Positions 1 to 10,187 of a stretch of 64,000 nt of DNA are shown piece after piece. The notes under the pieces are model-generated. The model had not been told where the DNA came from, did not search any database, and was given only the letters and a program-made list of their open reading frames with translations. Location of the stretch: positions 33,889 through 97,888 of the forward strand of contig NZ_CANMAO010000018.1 in NCBI RefSeq assembly GCF_947495845.1, given 5' to 3'. Numbering within the stretch: position 1 is the stretch's first letter; each line of letters opens with the position of its first letter. Position numbers and translations under genes: made by a program. This DNA is from an uncultured Endozoicomonas sp. GTDB lineage: Bacteria; Pseudomonadota; Gammaproteobacteria; Pseudomonadales; Endozoicomonadaceae.

Positions 1-1397
1 CCATTTCCATCACGGTGACCAAGCAGAACACTCAAGACCCTTCCATAAATGACAGCCCGTTATTCATGAAGGCTGAGGTCAGTAATGAAAACATCTACGT
101 ACAACAAGAGTTGTTGCTGACCGTACAGATTTTTTACCGCATTCAGCTCTACGACGACAAACGTTTATCCAGTCTTGATCTGGATAACGCATTGGTTCAG
201 CAACTCGGGGAAGCCCGAGAGTTCGACGACATTATCAGCGGCATTCGTTATCGCGGTATTGAATTGAAATACACCATTCACCCGCAATCGGCCGGTGAGT
301 TAATTATTCCACCATTAACATTCACCGGAACCGCAGCCGAAACACAGGATCCATTTGGCAGCTTCTTTTCCCGCAGCGGAAGACCGGTCACTGCCCGGTC
401 TGCAGAACTGAAAATCAATGTAAAACCCAGCCCGGATAACTACCCGGCATCTGACGCCTGGCTACCGGCTCGCAATCTAACCCTTCAGGAACAGTGGAGC
501 CAGCCTCTGGATACCCTCAAGGTCGGCGATGCTATTACCCGCACCATCACCGTCAATGCGGATGGCCTCAGTGCAGCCCAGTTACCTCCCATACTGATGC
601 CACAGCCGGAAGGGGTGAACAGTTACCCCGATAAATCCAGCACAGAAGATCGCGAAACAGCCAACGGTATTCGTGGCCAACGAACCGATTCAATTGCCAT
701 GATTCCAACCCGTTCGGGCACCATTACTCTGCCTGTGATTGAGTACACTTGGTTTGATACGACCAGTGGCGAAATCAAAACCACCAGTCTGCCAGAAACA
801 ACCATTACCGTTGCTCCATCCAAGCAACCCATCGCCCCGGTTATCAACCAGCCATCGGCTACTGCTGTTCAAACACCATCAATCAATGAATGCCCAAAGC
901 CAACGCCCGTATCGGCTGATTCAAGCGACAGTTCTTTGTTACTTTGGCAGATTCTTTCTGGTGTATTCGCTCTACTTTGGTTGTTCACTTTAGGCCTGTG
1001 GAGGTTCAAACAACCTACATCGAAGACCGAGATCTACGAGCAGAAAACCACACACAACAAAAAAATAAACAGTGAGGAACTGGCCGCTTTCGAACGATTG
1101 GCAGCCGCCTGTCAAAAAGAGGATGCCTCACAGGCATTGAATGAACTAAAAAGCTGGAGCCGTTTATATCTGAACAAAGGTCAACTCCATTCTCTGGCAG
1201 ACAGTCTAAAGTTACTCGGCTCCCCTAAACTGGAGACTATCTGCAATGCATTGTCAGAAAGTCGCTACAGCACTCATCAGAAAACGGTGGATATTCAAAA
1301 CCTCTTAACGGAAATAATCATCGAATGTCGTAGAATCCGCGATGAAAAGCCCCCAGAAAAAGGCGGGAAATCTCTCGGAAAGCTCTATCCGGAATAA
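1..1397 (+). CDS. batD: BatD-family (aerotolerance) protein, 5' end outside window
   Basis: Reading frame open from the left edge (codons start at base 3), so only the C-terminal ~465 residues are present; a GTG at 15 is internal, not the start. The sequence shows beta-rich extracytoplasmic segments of BatD type (Y-V-Q-Q-E-L-L-L-T-V near the visible start, then P-P-L-T-F-T-G). A single transmembrane helix around residues 310-332 (L-L-W-Q-I-L-S-G-V-F-A-L-L) is followed by a cytoplasmic helical tail. BatD proteins belong to the Bat operon (BatA/B VWA proteins, MoxR ATPase), linked to stress or oxygen tolerance at the inner membrane; those partners would lie left of the window. A hairpin follows the stop. 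Family assignment is from recognised sequence pattern; function in this organism is inferred. Confidence 0.8.
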   Translation, partial: ISITVTKQNTQDPSINDSPLFMKAEVSNENIYVQQELLLTVQIFYRIQLYDDKRLSSLDLDNALVQQLGEAREFDDIISGIRYRGIELKYTIHPQSAGELIIPPLTFTGTAAETQDPFGSFFSRSGRPVTARSAELKINVKPSPDNYPASDAWLPARNLTLQEQWSQPLDTLKVGDAITRTITVNADGLSAAQLPPILMPQPEGVNSYPDKSSTEDRETANGIRGQRTDSIAMIPTRSGTITLPVIEYTWFDTTSGEIKTTSLPETTITVAPSKQPIAPVINQPSATAVQTPSINECPKPTPVSADSSDSSLLLWQILSGVFALLWLFTLGLWRFKQPTSKTEIYEQKTTHNKKINSEELAAFERLAAACQKEDASQALNELKSWSRLYLNKGQLHSLADSLKLLGSPKLETICNALSESRYSTHQKTVDIQNLLTEIIIECRRIRDEKPPEKGGKSLGKLYPE

Positions 1398-1405
1398 AAC
1401 AATAA

Positions 1406-1436
1406 AGAGGCATGGGGTAGAATACCCTATGCCTCT
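1406..1436 (+). terminator. Hairpin downstream of batD
   Basis: AGAGGCAT-GGGGTA pairs with TACCCT-ATGCCTCT around a GAA loop, one G-T wobble. There is no clear T-run after it, so it may be a weak terminator or an mRNA-stabilising hairpin. It starts 9 bases after the batD stop. Confidence 0.5.
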
Positions 1437-1622
1437 AAGGCCATTAAAATGTACACAATTACACTTTTGATAAGATAATTACCAATGGTTACACTTTAAT
1501 CTGCTGAATTCTTTAGAAAATGACTTCGATCAATTTGTGTCTTTCCGCCCATCCTGTACTATCACACCCTCAAAACCTTTGACTGATTCACCATCCAGTT
1601 GTCGAGAATACTGTCTGTGCCG

Positions 1623-3437
1623 ATGAACTCCCCTCTGAACATGCATCTGATCAGCCTGATCCAGGAACGCGTCCAACGCCACCCAGAACAAGTGGCCATG
1701 CGCTTCGCCAGTGACTGTTCTGAGGATTGGAAGCAACTAAGCTGGCAACAACTGTCGGATAAAGTCTGCAAAACATCCCATGCACTGCTTCAGCAAAATC
1801 TGGGCGTTCAAGAAAAAGTCGGTATCTGGTCACAAAATATGCCCCAGTGGACGGTGGCGGATCTGGCCTGTCTTCAGGCGAGATTGGTTACGGTACCTCT
1901 CTACCCCACTAGCACCATTGAGCAGATTCGATACATTCTCGACGAAACAGAAGCTTCGCTGATCTTTGTGGGCGAAAAAGCTCAATACCTCGGAGCCGTT
2001 GAGCTGTTAAACACCCTGCCAAAGTTAAAGACAATTGTCGTTTTTGATGCATCTGTGGATATTTCAGACTGCCCTCATGCTATCCATTTCGATGAGTTTT
2101 TAAAACAGTTAAAACAGACTGAGACGACGGCAAACTTACAAGAGCGAATCGACAGCCGCTCCATGGATGATCTGTTTACGCTGATCTACACCTCTGGCAC
2201 CACCGGTGAGCCCAAAGGCGTCATGCTGGATTATTCCAACCTTGCTGCCAGTTTTCAGGGTCATGACCAAATCATTCATCTGGACAGCTTGGACACATCA
2301 CTGTGCTTCCTGCCACTGAGCCATATTTTTGAACGTGGCTGGACCTATTACGTCCTGATTCGCGGTGCTACCAACGTATACCTGAAAGACCCGCAGCAGG
2401 TCAGTGAAGCTTTGAAAACCGTTAAACCAACGGTGCTTTGCTCTGTGCCGCGACTGTTTGAAAAAATCTACACCATGGTTAACAGTAAAGTGTCGTCTGC
2501 ACCGTTTATCCGTCGTCTGATTTTCAACTCTGCCCTGAAGGCAGGCCTTTCTCACATGGATTACAAACGCCGTGGAGAGACACCACCGGCATATCTGCAA
2601 AAGCTAAATGCCATTGCGGATAAAATGGTGTTCAGCAAAATCCGCGACGGTCTTGGTGGCAAGATTCGCTTTATGCCCTGTGGCGGCGCAAGGCTTGATG
2701 ATGATATTAACCGTTTTTTCCATGCCATTGGTGTGGATGTCAAAGTCGGCTACGGTATGACCGAAACCGTTGCCACCGTCACTTGCTTCCGCGATACCGA
2801 ATTTGAATTTGGCTCTTGTGGCACGCCACTGCCCGGCACTCAGGTGCGCATCGGTGAAGAAGGCGAAATTCAGGTGAAAGGTGGAACCGTGATGAAAGGC
2901 TACTACAAAAAGCCTGAAGACACGGCTGAAACCTTTACTGCTGACGGTTGGCTCCGCACGGGTGATGCCGGTCTGATTGATGAAAATGGCGCCCTGCGCA
3001 TGACGGAACGCATTAAGGAACTGATGAAGACGTCTAACGGCAAATACATTGCGCCTCAATATATTGAGGGCACCCTCAGTAAAGATCGCTTTATTGAACA
3101 GATTGCCATTGTCGCCGATGCCCGAAACTATGTGACCGCCCTGATTGTTCCCGCTTTTGAAGCTCTGGAAGAGCACGCCAAGGCGCTTAACCTGAAGTAC
3201 CAAAATCATAAGGAACTGATTCAACACAGCAGCATCCAGGCATTAATTGAAGAGCGACTGAGCCAAGTACAGAATAGTCTGGCCAAGTTCGAGCAAGTAA
3301 AAAAGTTCACCCTGCTACCAAAAGAGTTCTCTATTGAGATGGGGGAAATCACCCCCACTCTGAAACTTCGCCGTAAAATCATCATGGAACGTTTCAAGAA
3401 AGAAATTGAAGCCATGTACTCATCGGCAAAAGCCTGA
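1623..3437 (+). CDS. Long-chain fatty acyl-CoA synthetase (AMP-binding, FAA1/COG1022 type)
   Basis: Adenylate-forming enzyme that would activate fatty acids with ATP and CoA. The P-loop-like AMP motif Y-T-S-G-T-T-G-E-P-K-G-V is near residue 190, the FLPLSH segment near 225, Y-G-M-T-E near 375 and the W-L-R-T-G-D motif near 440, all in the expected order. The length of ~604 residues is normal for FAA1-type ligases. The start is ambiguous: a TTG at 1599 extends the frame by 8 residues and an ATG at 1638 would shorten it; none has a good ribosome binding site, and ATG 1623 is chosen. Single-gene unit between two hairpins. Substrate chain length cannot be read from the sequence. Confidence 0.88.
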   Translation: MNSPLNMHLISLIQERVQRHPEQVAMRFASDCSEDWKQLSWQQLSDKVCKTSHALLQQNLGVQEKVGIWSQNMPQWTVADLACLQARLVTVPLYPTSTIEQIRYILDETEASLIFVGEKAQYLGAVELLNTLPKLKTIVVFDASVDISDCPHAIHFDEFLKQLKQTETTANLQERIDSRSMDDLFTLIYTSGTTGEPKGVMLDYSNLAASFQGHDQIIHLDSLDTSLCFLPLSHIFERGWTYYVLIRGATNVYLKDPQQVSEALKTVKPTVLCSVPRLFEKIYTMVNSKVSSAPFIRRLIFNSALKAGLSHMDYKRRGETPPAYLQKLNAIADKMVFSKIRDGLGGKIRFMPCGGARLDDDINRFFHAIGVDVKVGYGMTETVATVTCFRDTEFEFGSCGTPLPGTQVRIGEEGEIQVKGGTVMKGYYKKPEDTAETFTADGWLRTGDAGLIDENGALRMTERIKELMKTSNGKYIAPQYIEGTLSKDRFIEQIAIVADARNYVTALIVPAFEALEEHAKALNLKYQNHKELIQHSSIQALIEERLSQVQNSLAKFEQVKKFTLLPKEFSIEMGEITPTLKLRRKIIMERFKKEIEAMYSSAKA

Positions 3438-3445
3438 TCAAAACT

Positions 3446-3469
3446 AAAAGGCACCCATAGGTGCCTTTT
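3446..3469. terminator. Bidirectional terminator between convergent genes
   Basis: Perfect stem AAAAGGCACC / GGTGCCTTTT with a CATA loop, T-rich on both sides. It serves the acyl-CoA synthetase (plus) and dauA (minus), which converge here. Confidence 0.85.
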
Positions 3470-3483
3470 CTTTATCTTGGAAT

Positions 3484-5211
3484 TTAATCGACGGTTCTTA
3501 ACTCAACCAATGTTTCTATCAGTGTTGGGTAAAACTTAACAACCCCGTCTTCAGGGTCTACACCTGCCCTTGCCAGTGCTTTTAACGGCTGAAATTGCAA
3601 GTCACAAATCATCAAATAACACTGATTCTGACGACAATGTTCAATAAAACGCAGCAGCCCAGAAAGGCCACCTGCATCGAGAATATACACATTCTCCATT
3701 TGCAGAATAATCTGTCGTTTATTGTCACCGAGGCGTTTCACCTCACCAAACACATGATCTGCAGCCGCAAAGAAAACAGGCCCCTCGATTCTCAAAACAA
3801 CCGTCTCCTGCCCCAGTTCCTCAGCTACAAATCGTGGATCATTCGTCACATCTCTCACATGGATCATCTCGGCGACTTCTTTCATAAACAGTAACGAAGC
3901 CAGCACCACACCCACAGAAATAGCGATGACCATATCGAAGATGACTGTCAGAAAAAAACAAACCAGGAAAACGGTCACATCGCTTTTCGGCGCCGTTTTC
4001 AGTAGATGGACCGCCTTTGGCGCCTCACTCATATTCCAGGCCACTACTAACAGCAGTGCAGCCATGGCAGACATGGGGATAAACGACAAAATGCCTGTTA
4101 ATGCCAATAAAGCCAGCAAGACCACCAGCGCATGAATCATCCCCGCAATAGGGCTTTGCCCACCAGACTTCACATTAGCCGCAGAACGGGCAATGGCAGC
4201 CGTTGCCGGAATACCACCAAAGAAAGGGCTGACAATGTTGCCAATGCCCTGTCCCAGCAGTTCACTGTTAGTGCTGTGTCGTGTACTTGTCATACCATCC
4301 AACACCACTGCACAGAGCAGTGATTCAATGGCACCTAACATCGCTATCGCAAAGGCTGAAGGCAGAAGCGCCTGAATTAATGACCAGCTGATCGTTACCG
4401 GCTCACCATCTGCCCCCGGTTGCAACCACGGCCACTGAAACTCCGGCGGCAGCGGTGGAATTCCCATACCAGTTGAGCCATCCGCCATCAGGTAATGAAA
4501 ACGACTGCCAATGGTGGCCACATCATACCCCTGGCTTCCCAACACAATCGCCACAAGGCTCCCCAGAATCACCGCCGGTAAGTGTGCCGGTACTGGCAGC
4601 TTGAACCTTGGCCATAACAACATGACGATCAATGTCGCACCAGCCACCAGCACACTTGGCCAGTGAGCATCAGGTAAGCCATTAGCGATTAACGCGACTT
4701 TTTCCCAATAATGCTCTGGCAACGAACCCAGCGATAAACCGAAATAATCCGGCAGTTGTAACGTTGCAATCACCACACCAATACCCGCGGTAAAGCCGAG
4801 AGTAATGGATTCCGGAATGTATTGAATTAAACGACCAAGTCGCATTAATGCCATCAGTACCAGAATAACGCCGGACATGACGGTAGCCAGCAGAAGGCCT
4901 GCCAGCCCATGCTGTTCCGCAATGGGAAACAACAGCACGACAAAAGCAGCGGTAGGCCCGGAGATGCTGTAACGGGAACCTCCCAGCAACGCAATAATAA
5001 AACCGCTGATAATTGCCGTATACAATCCATATTGCGGCGCAACACCACTGGCAATGGCCAATGCCATGGATAGCGGTATGGCAATGATACCGACCGTTAA
5101 ACCTGCAAGAAGGTCTTTGGCAAAGCGACTTTGGGAATATTTATCAGTAATACACGACTGAATAAAGGCATGACATAACTTCAACGATGTCAGATGAGCA
5201 CGATGTGGCAC
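3484..5211 (-). CDS. dauA: SulP-family transporter, DauA (YchM) type
   Basis: Inner-membrane anion transporter with a SulP membrane domain (about residues 30-430, multiple hydrophobic segments) and a C-terminal STAS domain (about 460-560, with the V-L-D-A-G-G-L pattern). Signature stretches S-G-V-A-P-Q-Y-G-L-Y-T-A and A-I-A-R-S-A-A-N-V match E. coli DauA closely along the whole length (575 versus about 559 residues). E. coli DauA is an aerobic C4-dicarboxylate transporter/regulator active at acidic pH; substrate here is inferred by homology. Monocistronic, convergent with the upstream ligase gene. The N-terminus may be slightly over-extended. Confidence 0.87.
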   Translation of the reverse strand: MPHRAHLTSLKLCHAFIQSCITDKYSQSRFAKDLLAGLTVGIIAIPLSMALAIASGVAPQYGLYTAIISGFIIALLGGSRYSISGPTAAFVVLLFPIAEQHGLAGLLLATVMSGVILVLMALMRLGRLIQYIPESITLGFTAGIGVVIATLQLPDYFGLSLGSLPEHYWEKVALIANGLPDAHWPSVLVAGATLIVMLLWPRFKLPVPAHLPAVILGSLVAIVLGSQGYDVATIGSRFHYLMADGSTGMGIPPLPPEFQWPWLQPGADGEPVTISWSLIQALLPSAFAIAMLGAIESLLCAVVLDGMTSTRHSTNSELLGQGIGNIVSPFFGGIPATAAIARSAANVKSGGQSPIAGMIHALVVLLALLALTGILSFIPMSAMAALLLVVAWNMSEAPKAVHLLKTAPKSDVTVFLVCFFLTVIFDMVIAISVGVVLASLLFMKEVAEMIHVRDVTNDPRFVAEELGQETVVLRIEGPVFFAAADHVFGEVKRLGDNKRQIILQMENVYILDAGGLSGLLRFIEHCRQNQCYLMICDLQFQPLKALARAGVDPEDGVVKFYPTLIETLVELRTVD

Positions 5212-5337
5212 GGGAAACGCCTTGATACTTCAAAAAGGGTAAGAGTTTGTTAACAAGAAAGGTTTTGCAGCACTATTGCACAATGATAACCCCTTCCATA
5301 GAATTTGCAGACTAATTTTGGCTGGCCTGATGAAACC

Positions 5338-5844
5338 ATGCAGCAATATAATTTTACCTATAACGATATTCACAACACCATCTGCAAGGCAGCCAAGGTG
5401 ATTAGAGAGCAGGATTACGCCCCTGATTACTTGCTCGCTATTGGTGGCGGCGGTTTAATTCCTGCCCGCATCATGCGTACATTTATCAATCGCCCTATCC
5501 TGACCGTAGCGCTGTCCAGATACAGCGATGAGATTGGCACAGCCCCCGCAAGCACACCCATCAAACTTCAATGGTTGGAAACAGATATTAACCTGGCGGG
5601 CAAGAAGATCTTGGTGGTGGATGAAGTGGACGACGAACGGACAACACTGGAATACACGCTGCAACATTTGATGGAAACCCATCCGGATGCTGAGTTTTCA
5701 GCCTTTGTCGTACATAACAAAAAGAAAGCCAAAAAAGGTAAGCTGCCCGAAGGTATGAAACACTTTTTTGCTGGCGAAGAGATTGAAGATTACTGGATCA
5801 ATTACGCTTGGGATGCTGAAAATATTGATGCTTTTGCACAATAA
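5338..5844 (+). CDS. Phosphoribosyltransferase (purine PRTase-like)
   Basis: Small type I PRTase fold. The PRPP-binding signature I-L-V-V-D-E-V-D-D-E-R-T-T lies near residue 105, and an upstream G-G-G-G-L-I-P-A-R loop matches the conserved first loop. This layout resembles xanthine/hypoxanthine-guanine PRTases (XPRT-like), so a purine-base salvage reaction with PRPP is likely, but the base cannot be told. ATG 5338 is preferred over an upstream in-frame TTG (5305). The stop codon runs directly into a palindromic repeat (5843-6003). It is divergent from dauA, with about 126 bp between them. Confidence 0.75.
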   Translation: MQQYNFTYNDIHNTICKAAKVIREQDYAPDYLLAIGGGGLIPARIMRTFINRPILTVALSRYSDEIGTAPASTPIKLQWLETDINLAGKKILVVDEVDDERTTLEYTLQHLMETHPDAEFSAFVVHNKKKAKKGKLPEGMKHFFAGEEIEDYWINYAWDAENIDAFAQ

Positions 5845-6003
5845 GTACCCAACCATATGAAATCATATTTTCTGACTCATTGATCAGACCCTCTGACTGC
5901 GTTGCAACTCTGGTCACATAGCTCGCTATGCTCCCGCCGTTGCGCCTTGCAGAGAACCTGATCAACAAGCCAGAAATATTCGATTCCATATGGCCGGGTA
6001 CTT
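5843..6003. repeat. Palindromic intergenic repeat, family A, copy 1
   Basis: About 161 bp with inverted ends: left AAGTACCCAACCATATGAAA; right end, read on the minus strand, AAGTACCCGGCCATATGGAA. Inner arms (TGATCAG / CTGATCA) also pair. A second copy in inverted orientation is at 32824-32985, with the same ends and a related centre. Both copies abut a stop codon. It could be a MITE/REPIN-like element or a structured 3' UTR; no ORF inside. Confidence 0.8.
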
Positions 6004-6014
6004 AAGCAGACATA

Positions 6015-6040
6015 AAAAAGGCTTCGAAAGAAGCCTTTTT
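6015..6040 (-). terminator. Terminator of aroC operon
   Basis: Perfect stem AAAAAGGCTTC / GAAGCCTTTTT with a GAAA loop, 15 bases past the aroC stop on the minus strand; symmetrical enough to act both ways. Confidence 0.85.
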
Positions 6041-6054
6041 ATTATTAAGTTGGC

Positions 6055-7137
6055 TTAAATAACAGGCGCCGGACTGACGACATCGGCATTCTGCGCGCGG
6101 TGTCGCATGAAGTGATCCATCAAAGTGATCGCCATCATAGCTTCCGCAATGGGCACACCACGAATACCAACACAGGGATCATGACGCCCTTTTGTCACCA
6201 CTTCCATCGCTTCTCCTTGCATATTAATGGAGCGGCCCGGTGTGGTGATACTGGAAGTGGGTTTGAAGGCAAGATGAGCAACCAGGTCTTGACCTGAGCT
6301 AATCCCGCCCAGCGTTCCACCGCTGTGGTTGGAGAGAAAACCTTCTGGCGTCAGTTCATCCCGATGCTCGGTGCCCGTCTGGGCAACGCAGTCAAAACCG
6401 TCACCAATCTCAACGCCTTTCACCGCATTAATGCTCATCAGACTGTGGGCTAAATCCGCATCCAGACGATCAAAGACAGGCTCACCCAAGCCCGGCGGCA
6501 CACCGGTGGCTTTTACCGAAATCCGGGCACCGCAGGAGTTCCCCTCAGTGCGCAGATTAGTAATCAGCTCTTCCATCTCCTTCACTTTGGCAGCATCCGG
6601 AGAGAAAAACGGATTATTTCTGATCTCAGCAGCATCAAACTGCTCGATCTTTACCGGGCCAATTTGCGACAACCAACCCAGAATTTCAATGCCCTGAGTG
6701 CGGAGAAACTTTTTGGCAATGGCACCCGCCGCTACCCGCATCGCGGTTTCACGAGCCGATGAGCGACCACCGCCCCGATAATCACGAACACCATATTTAT
6801 GGGTGTAGGTGTAGTCAGCATGGCCGGGGCGAAAAAGATCCTTAATGGCGGAATAATCTTTTGAACGTTGATCCTGATTTTCAATCAACAACCCAATGGG
6901 GGCTCCAGTGGTGACACCTTCAAAGACACCAGAGAGAATCTTTACCTGATCCGGTTCCCGACGTTGAGTTGTGAACTTCGAAGTGCCTGGCTTACGACGA
7001 TCCAGGTCACCCTGAAGATCGGCCTCGGTTAATGGAATACCCGGAGGACAACCATCCACGATACAGCCCAGGGCGATACCATGGGACTCGCCAAACGTGG
7101 TCACCCTGAATAATTGTCCAATACTATTTCCAGCCAT
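6055..7137 (-). CDS. aroC: Chorismate synthase
   Basis: Converts 5-enolpyruvylshikimate-3-phosphate to chorismate with reduced FMN, the last shikimate-pathway step. The N-terminal [20 protein letters not shown] is the classic family start, and [12 protein letters not shown] and [11 protein letters not shown] are the flavin/substrate signatures. At 360 residues it has normal length. It lies 81 bp downstream of prmB on the same strand, the usual gammaproteobacterial neighbourhood, and ends in a strong terminator. An A-T-T-C-C-A-G-C-C-A-T-T-T direct repeat surrounds the start codon. Confidence 0.97.
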   Translation of the reverse strand: MAGNSIGQLFRVTTFGESHGIALGCIVDGCPPGIPLTEADLQGDLDRRKPGTSKFTTQRREPDQVKILSGVFEGVTTGAPIGLLIENQDQRSKDYSAIKDLFRPGHADYTYTHKYGVRDYRGGGRSSARETAMRVAAGAIAKKFLRTQGIEILGWLSQIGPVKIEQFDAAEIRNNPFFSPDAAKVKEMEELITNLRTEGNSCGARISVKATGVPPGLGEPVFDRLDADLAHSLMSINAVKGVEIGDGFDCVAQTGTEHRDELTPEGFLSNHSGGTLGGISSGQDLVAHLAFKPTSSITTPGRSINMQGEAMEVVTKGRHDPCVGIRGVPIAEAMMAITLMDHFMRHRAQNADVVSPAPVI

Positions 7138-7218
7138 TTTTTATTCCAGCCATTTTAAACGATCTTTTTATTCTCTGAATAAGGAACTCTGGCTGGGAGT
7201 ATACCAGCCATTCCAGCT

Positions 7219-8169
7219 TCAACGGGAGTTTAACTTGCTTTTAAACAGGGGCTGATAAGTTCTGCAATCTTCAGCAGACAACAGCATCACACCGTGCCCA
7301 CCCTGCTCAAAATCGGGCCAGATAAACGGCACCTCTGGGTATTCATCCCTTAAAGCCCAGTGACTGTTACCCACTTCCAGCACCAACAAACCGTCCTGAT
7401 CGAGGAAATCCGCCGCTCTGGATAGAATTTCCCGGGCAAAATCCAAACCGTCGTCTCCGGCGGCCAAGCCAAGCTCAGGCTCATGGCCAAACTCTTCCGG
7501 CATATCCGACATATCTTCAGAATCCACATAAGGCGGATTACTGAGAATCAACTGATACTTGGGTGTTTCTGGCAACACATCCAGCGCTTCAAACATATCT
7601 GACGGGGTTGCCTGCACTCTGCCCCAAAGCTCATGCTGATCGATGTTAATCGTAGCCACTTCCAGAGCATCTGTGGAAATATCCAGCAAATCCACCATGG
7701 CTTCCGGAAATGCATGAGCAGCAGCAATACCGATACAACCAGAACCTGTGCACAAATCCATCACCCGGGTGACGTCAACATGATTACCCAGCCAGGGCTG
7801 GAATTCCTCAAGAATCAATTCCGCAATGGGCGAGCGAGGAACCAGAACCCGCTCATCCACATAAAACGGCATACCGCAGAACCAGGCCTGATTCACCAGA
7901 TACGCCAGAGGCTTTCGAGTAGATACCCGTTGTCCAATTAAAGCAGCAAGCCGCTGACGTTCATTATCCGTCAAACGACAATCCAGATAACTCTCCGGCA
8001 AATCCCAGGGTAACTGAAGAGACTGAAACGCAAGGTGTTGAGATTCGTCCAGTGCATTATCACTGCCGTGCCCAAAGAAAAGGCCGGCTTCATTGAAACG
8101 GGTGGCACCCCAGCGGATAAAATCTCGAATCGAGAACAAACCGTCGAACGACTCTGTGGAAAGGGTCAC
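7219..8169 (-). CDS. prmB: 50S ribosomal protein L3 glutamine N5-methyltransferase
   Basis: SAM-dependent methyltransferase of the HemK/PrmB group. Motif I (D-L-C-T-G-S-G-C-I-G-I) lies near residue 140 and the catalytic S-N-P-P-Y-V motif near 210, which in this family binds the glutamine side chain. PrmB (about 310 residues) is preferred over PrmC by its length, the long N-terminal helical domain (residues 1-110) and location immediately upstream of aroC, the conserved prmB-aroC order. Expected target: Gln in ribosomal protein L3. Confidence 0.93.
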   Translation of the reverse strand: MTLSTESFDGLFSIRDFIRWGATRFNEAGLFFGHGSDNALDESQHLAFQSLQLPWDLPESYLDCRLTDNERQRLAALIGQRVSTRKPLAYLVNQAWFCGMPFYVDERVLVPRSPIAELILEEFQPWLGNHVDVTRVMDLCTGSGCIGIAAAHAFPEAMVDLLDISTDALEVATINIDQHELWGRVQATPSDMFEALDVLPETPKYQLILSNPPYVDSEDMSDMPEEFGHEPELGLAAGDDGLDFAREILSRAADFLDQDGLLVLEVGNSHWALRDEYPEVPFIWPDFEQGGHGVMLLSAEDCRTYQPLFKSKLNSR

Positions 8170-8254
8170 ATTAACTCCTCAGGCTCTCAAACAATCAAGA
8201 ACCCTTACTGCATAAAAATGATGCCATTCTTTCTGGGTTAGCATCTGGGTTAGC

Positions 8255-8950
8255 TTAAGCAGGCACCAGCAAACCATCGTCAAGTCGCAGCGCCCGATCC
8301 ATCTGGCTGGCAAAGGCCATATCATGGGTGACGACAATAAAACTGGTGGTCAACTGCTCACTCAGCGCTTTCATCAAGTCGTGAATCCTGGCTGCCGTAT
8401 TTGGGTCCAGATTGCCTGTTGGTTCATCCATCAACACCAGATCCGGCTCACCAACCAACGCCCGGGCAATTGCTACCCGCTGTCGTTCACCACCGGATAA
8501 CTCTGACGGCTTGTGCGACATTCTGGGTTTTAAGCCAACCTGCTCAAGCATAGCTTCCGCCCTGAGGCGAGCCTCTTTCACCGACACCTCGCGACGAAGC
8601 AGCAAAGGCATCGCCACGTTTTCAAGAGCGGTGAACTCAGGCAACAGATGATGAAACTGATAGACAAAACCAAGATGTCGATTTCTCAATTCCCCCTGTC
8701 GGGTTTCAGACAGCTCGGATAATGCATGATTACAAACCAGCACTTCCCCTTGTGTTGGTTTATCCAGCCCAGCCAGTAACTGCAACAATGTCGTTTTACC
8801 GGAACCGGAAGAACCAACAATAGCCACCCGTTCAGAAGGTTTTACATCCAGTTCAACACCGTTCAAAACCGTCAATTTTTCAGGGCCTTCGGAAAACTCT
8901 TTGATCAGGCTCCGGCATTGCAGAACCGATGTCGTTTCCATATTACTCAT
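8255..8950 (-). CDS. lolD: Lipoprotein-releasing ABC transporter ATPase LolD
   Basis: ABC ATPase of 231 residues. Walker [10 protein letters not shown] lies near residue 47, signature [10 protein letters not shown] near 150 and Walker [13 protein letters not shown] near 170. It overlaps the start of the gene by 8 bp with the preceding permease gene, so it is co-translated with it. LolD powers extraction of lipoproteins from the inner membrane to LolA. Family assignment rests on motifs plus the adjacent Lol-type permease. Confidence 0.93.
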   Translation of the reverse strand: MSNMETTSVLQCRSLIKEFSEGPEKLTVLNGVELDVKPSERVAIVGSSGSGKTTLLQLLAGLDKPTQGEVLVCNHALSELSETRQGELRNRHLGFVYQFHHLLPEFTALENVAMPLLLRREVSVKEARLRAEAMLEQVGLKPRMSHKPSELSGGERQRVAIARALVGEPDLVLMDEPTGNLDPNTAARIHDLMKALSEQLTTSFIVVTHDMAFASQMDRALRLDDGLLVPA

Positions 8951-10187
8951 AGCGCAACGCCTCCGCTGGCTGTGTCCTTGATGCCCGCCAGGCCGGGTAA
9001 AGCGTGGCCAGAAAACTCATTAACAAACCCGAAATACTGATAACCGCCACATCACCCCACATCAATTCAGACGGCAGGTAACTGATAAAGTAGACGTCGG
9101 GGCTCAAGAAGTGGATACCCAACAATTTCTCCAATGCACCGACAATAGCGGACACATTCAGTGCGCCAGCAATACCAAGAGCAACGCCCAGCATCGTGCC
9201 AATCACACCAATTAACGACCCTTGCACCATAAACACGCCCATGATCATTTTCGGGCTGGCGCCAAAGGTTCTGAGAATAGCGATATCGCCCTGCTTATCC
9301 GTTACTACCATGACTAACGTTGACACAATATTGAAAGCAGCCACTGCTACAATCAGCGTCAGCAATAAACCCACCATGGTTTTTTCCATCTGGATCGCCT
9401 GGAATAAACGACCATGGGTGCGCGTCCAGTCCTGCACGTAGTAGCGGCCAGGTAAATCAACGGCGACTTCCCAAGCCAGCCTTGGCGCTGAGAACAGGTC
9501 TTCCATTTTCAGGCGAATACCGGTGACACCTTCAGGAACCCTTAGGAAGCGGGCAAGATCCTGACGATTGGTGTAGGCAAGATTACCATCCACATCAGCA
9601 CCCACAGAAAAGGTGCCGACCACCGTAAAACGTTTCAGCCGAGGCAGCACACCCGCAAGATTGACACTGGCTTCCGGCAGTACCATAGTGACTTTGTCGC
9701 CTACAGAAACCCCAAGGTAATTGGCCAGAATTTCACCCAGTAAAATCCCGAACTCGCCAGCGTGCAAATCATCCACTGAACCACGTTTCATATGATCTGC
9801 AATGATGGACACTTCTTTTTCATAGGCCGGATCAATACCGTAAACCATGGTTCCCCGAACCAGATCACCGTTGGTTAACATGCCCTGAGCGTCCACAAAA
9901 GGCGCCGCAGCTTCAATGCCCTCTGTCTGAGGAATGGTATCCACAAGTTGCTGCCAGTCTTCAATACCACCCTGTGCCGACGTGATAGTGGCATGGGGCA
10001 CCATGCCCAAGACCCGCTGCTTCAGTTCACGGTCAAAGCCATTCATAACCGAAAGCACGATAATCAGCACCGACACACCCAGTGTCAGGCCCACCATCGA
10101 GGTACCGGAAATAAACGAGATAAAATGATTTCGTCGCTTGGCGCGGGTATAGCGCAAGCCAATAAAAAACGATAATGGTCTAAACAT
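8943..10187 (-). CDS. lolC: Lipoprotein-releasing system transmembrane protein (LolC/LolE/LolF type)
   Basis: MacB/FtsX-type permease of 414 residues: an N-terminal transmembrane helix (about 20-45), a large periplasmic domain (50-270) and three C-terminal helices. The opening [20 protein letters not shown] is the hallmark of LolC/LolE. No second Lol permease follows lolD (next gene is prmB), so this may be a LolF-type single permease working as a homodimer; that is inference, and a lolE could sit elsewhere. Confidence 0.9.
   Translation of the reverse strand: MFRPLSFFIGLRYTRAKRRNHFISFISGTSMVGLTLGVSVLIIVLSVMNGFDRELKQRVLGMVPHATITSAQGGIEDWQQLVDTIPQTEGIEAAAPFVDAQGMLTNGDLVRGTMVYGIDPAYEKEVSIIADHMKRGSVDDLHAGEFGILLGEILANYLGVSVGDKVTMVLPEASVNLAGVLPRLKRFTVVGTFSVGADVDGNLAYTNRQDLARFLRVPEGVTGIRLKMEDLFSAPRLAWEVAVDLPGRYYVQDWTRTHGRLFQAIQMEKTMVGLLLTLIVAVAAFNIVSTLVMVVTDKQGDIAILRTFGASPKMIMGVFMVQGSLIGVIGTMLGVALGIAGALNVSAIVGALEKLLGIHFLSPDVYFISYLPSELMWGDVAVISISGLLMSFLATLYPAWRASRTQPAEALRYE

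Noticed and set aside
2604..3227. 207-codon minus-strand ORF
   Set aside because: Shadow of the acyl-CoA synthetase, which has all its family motifs.
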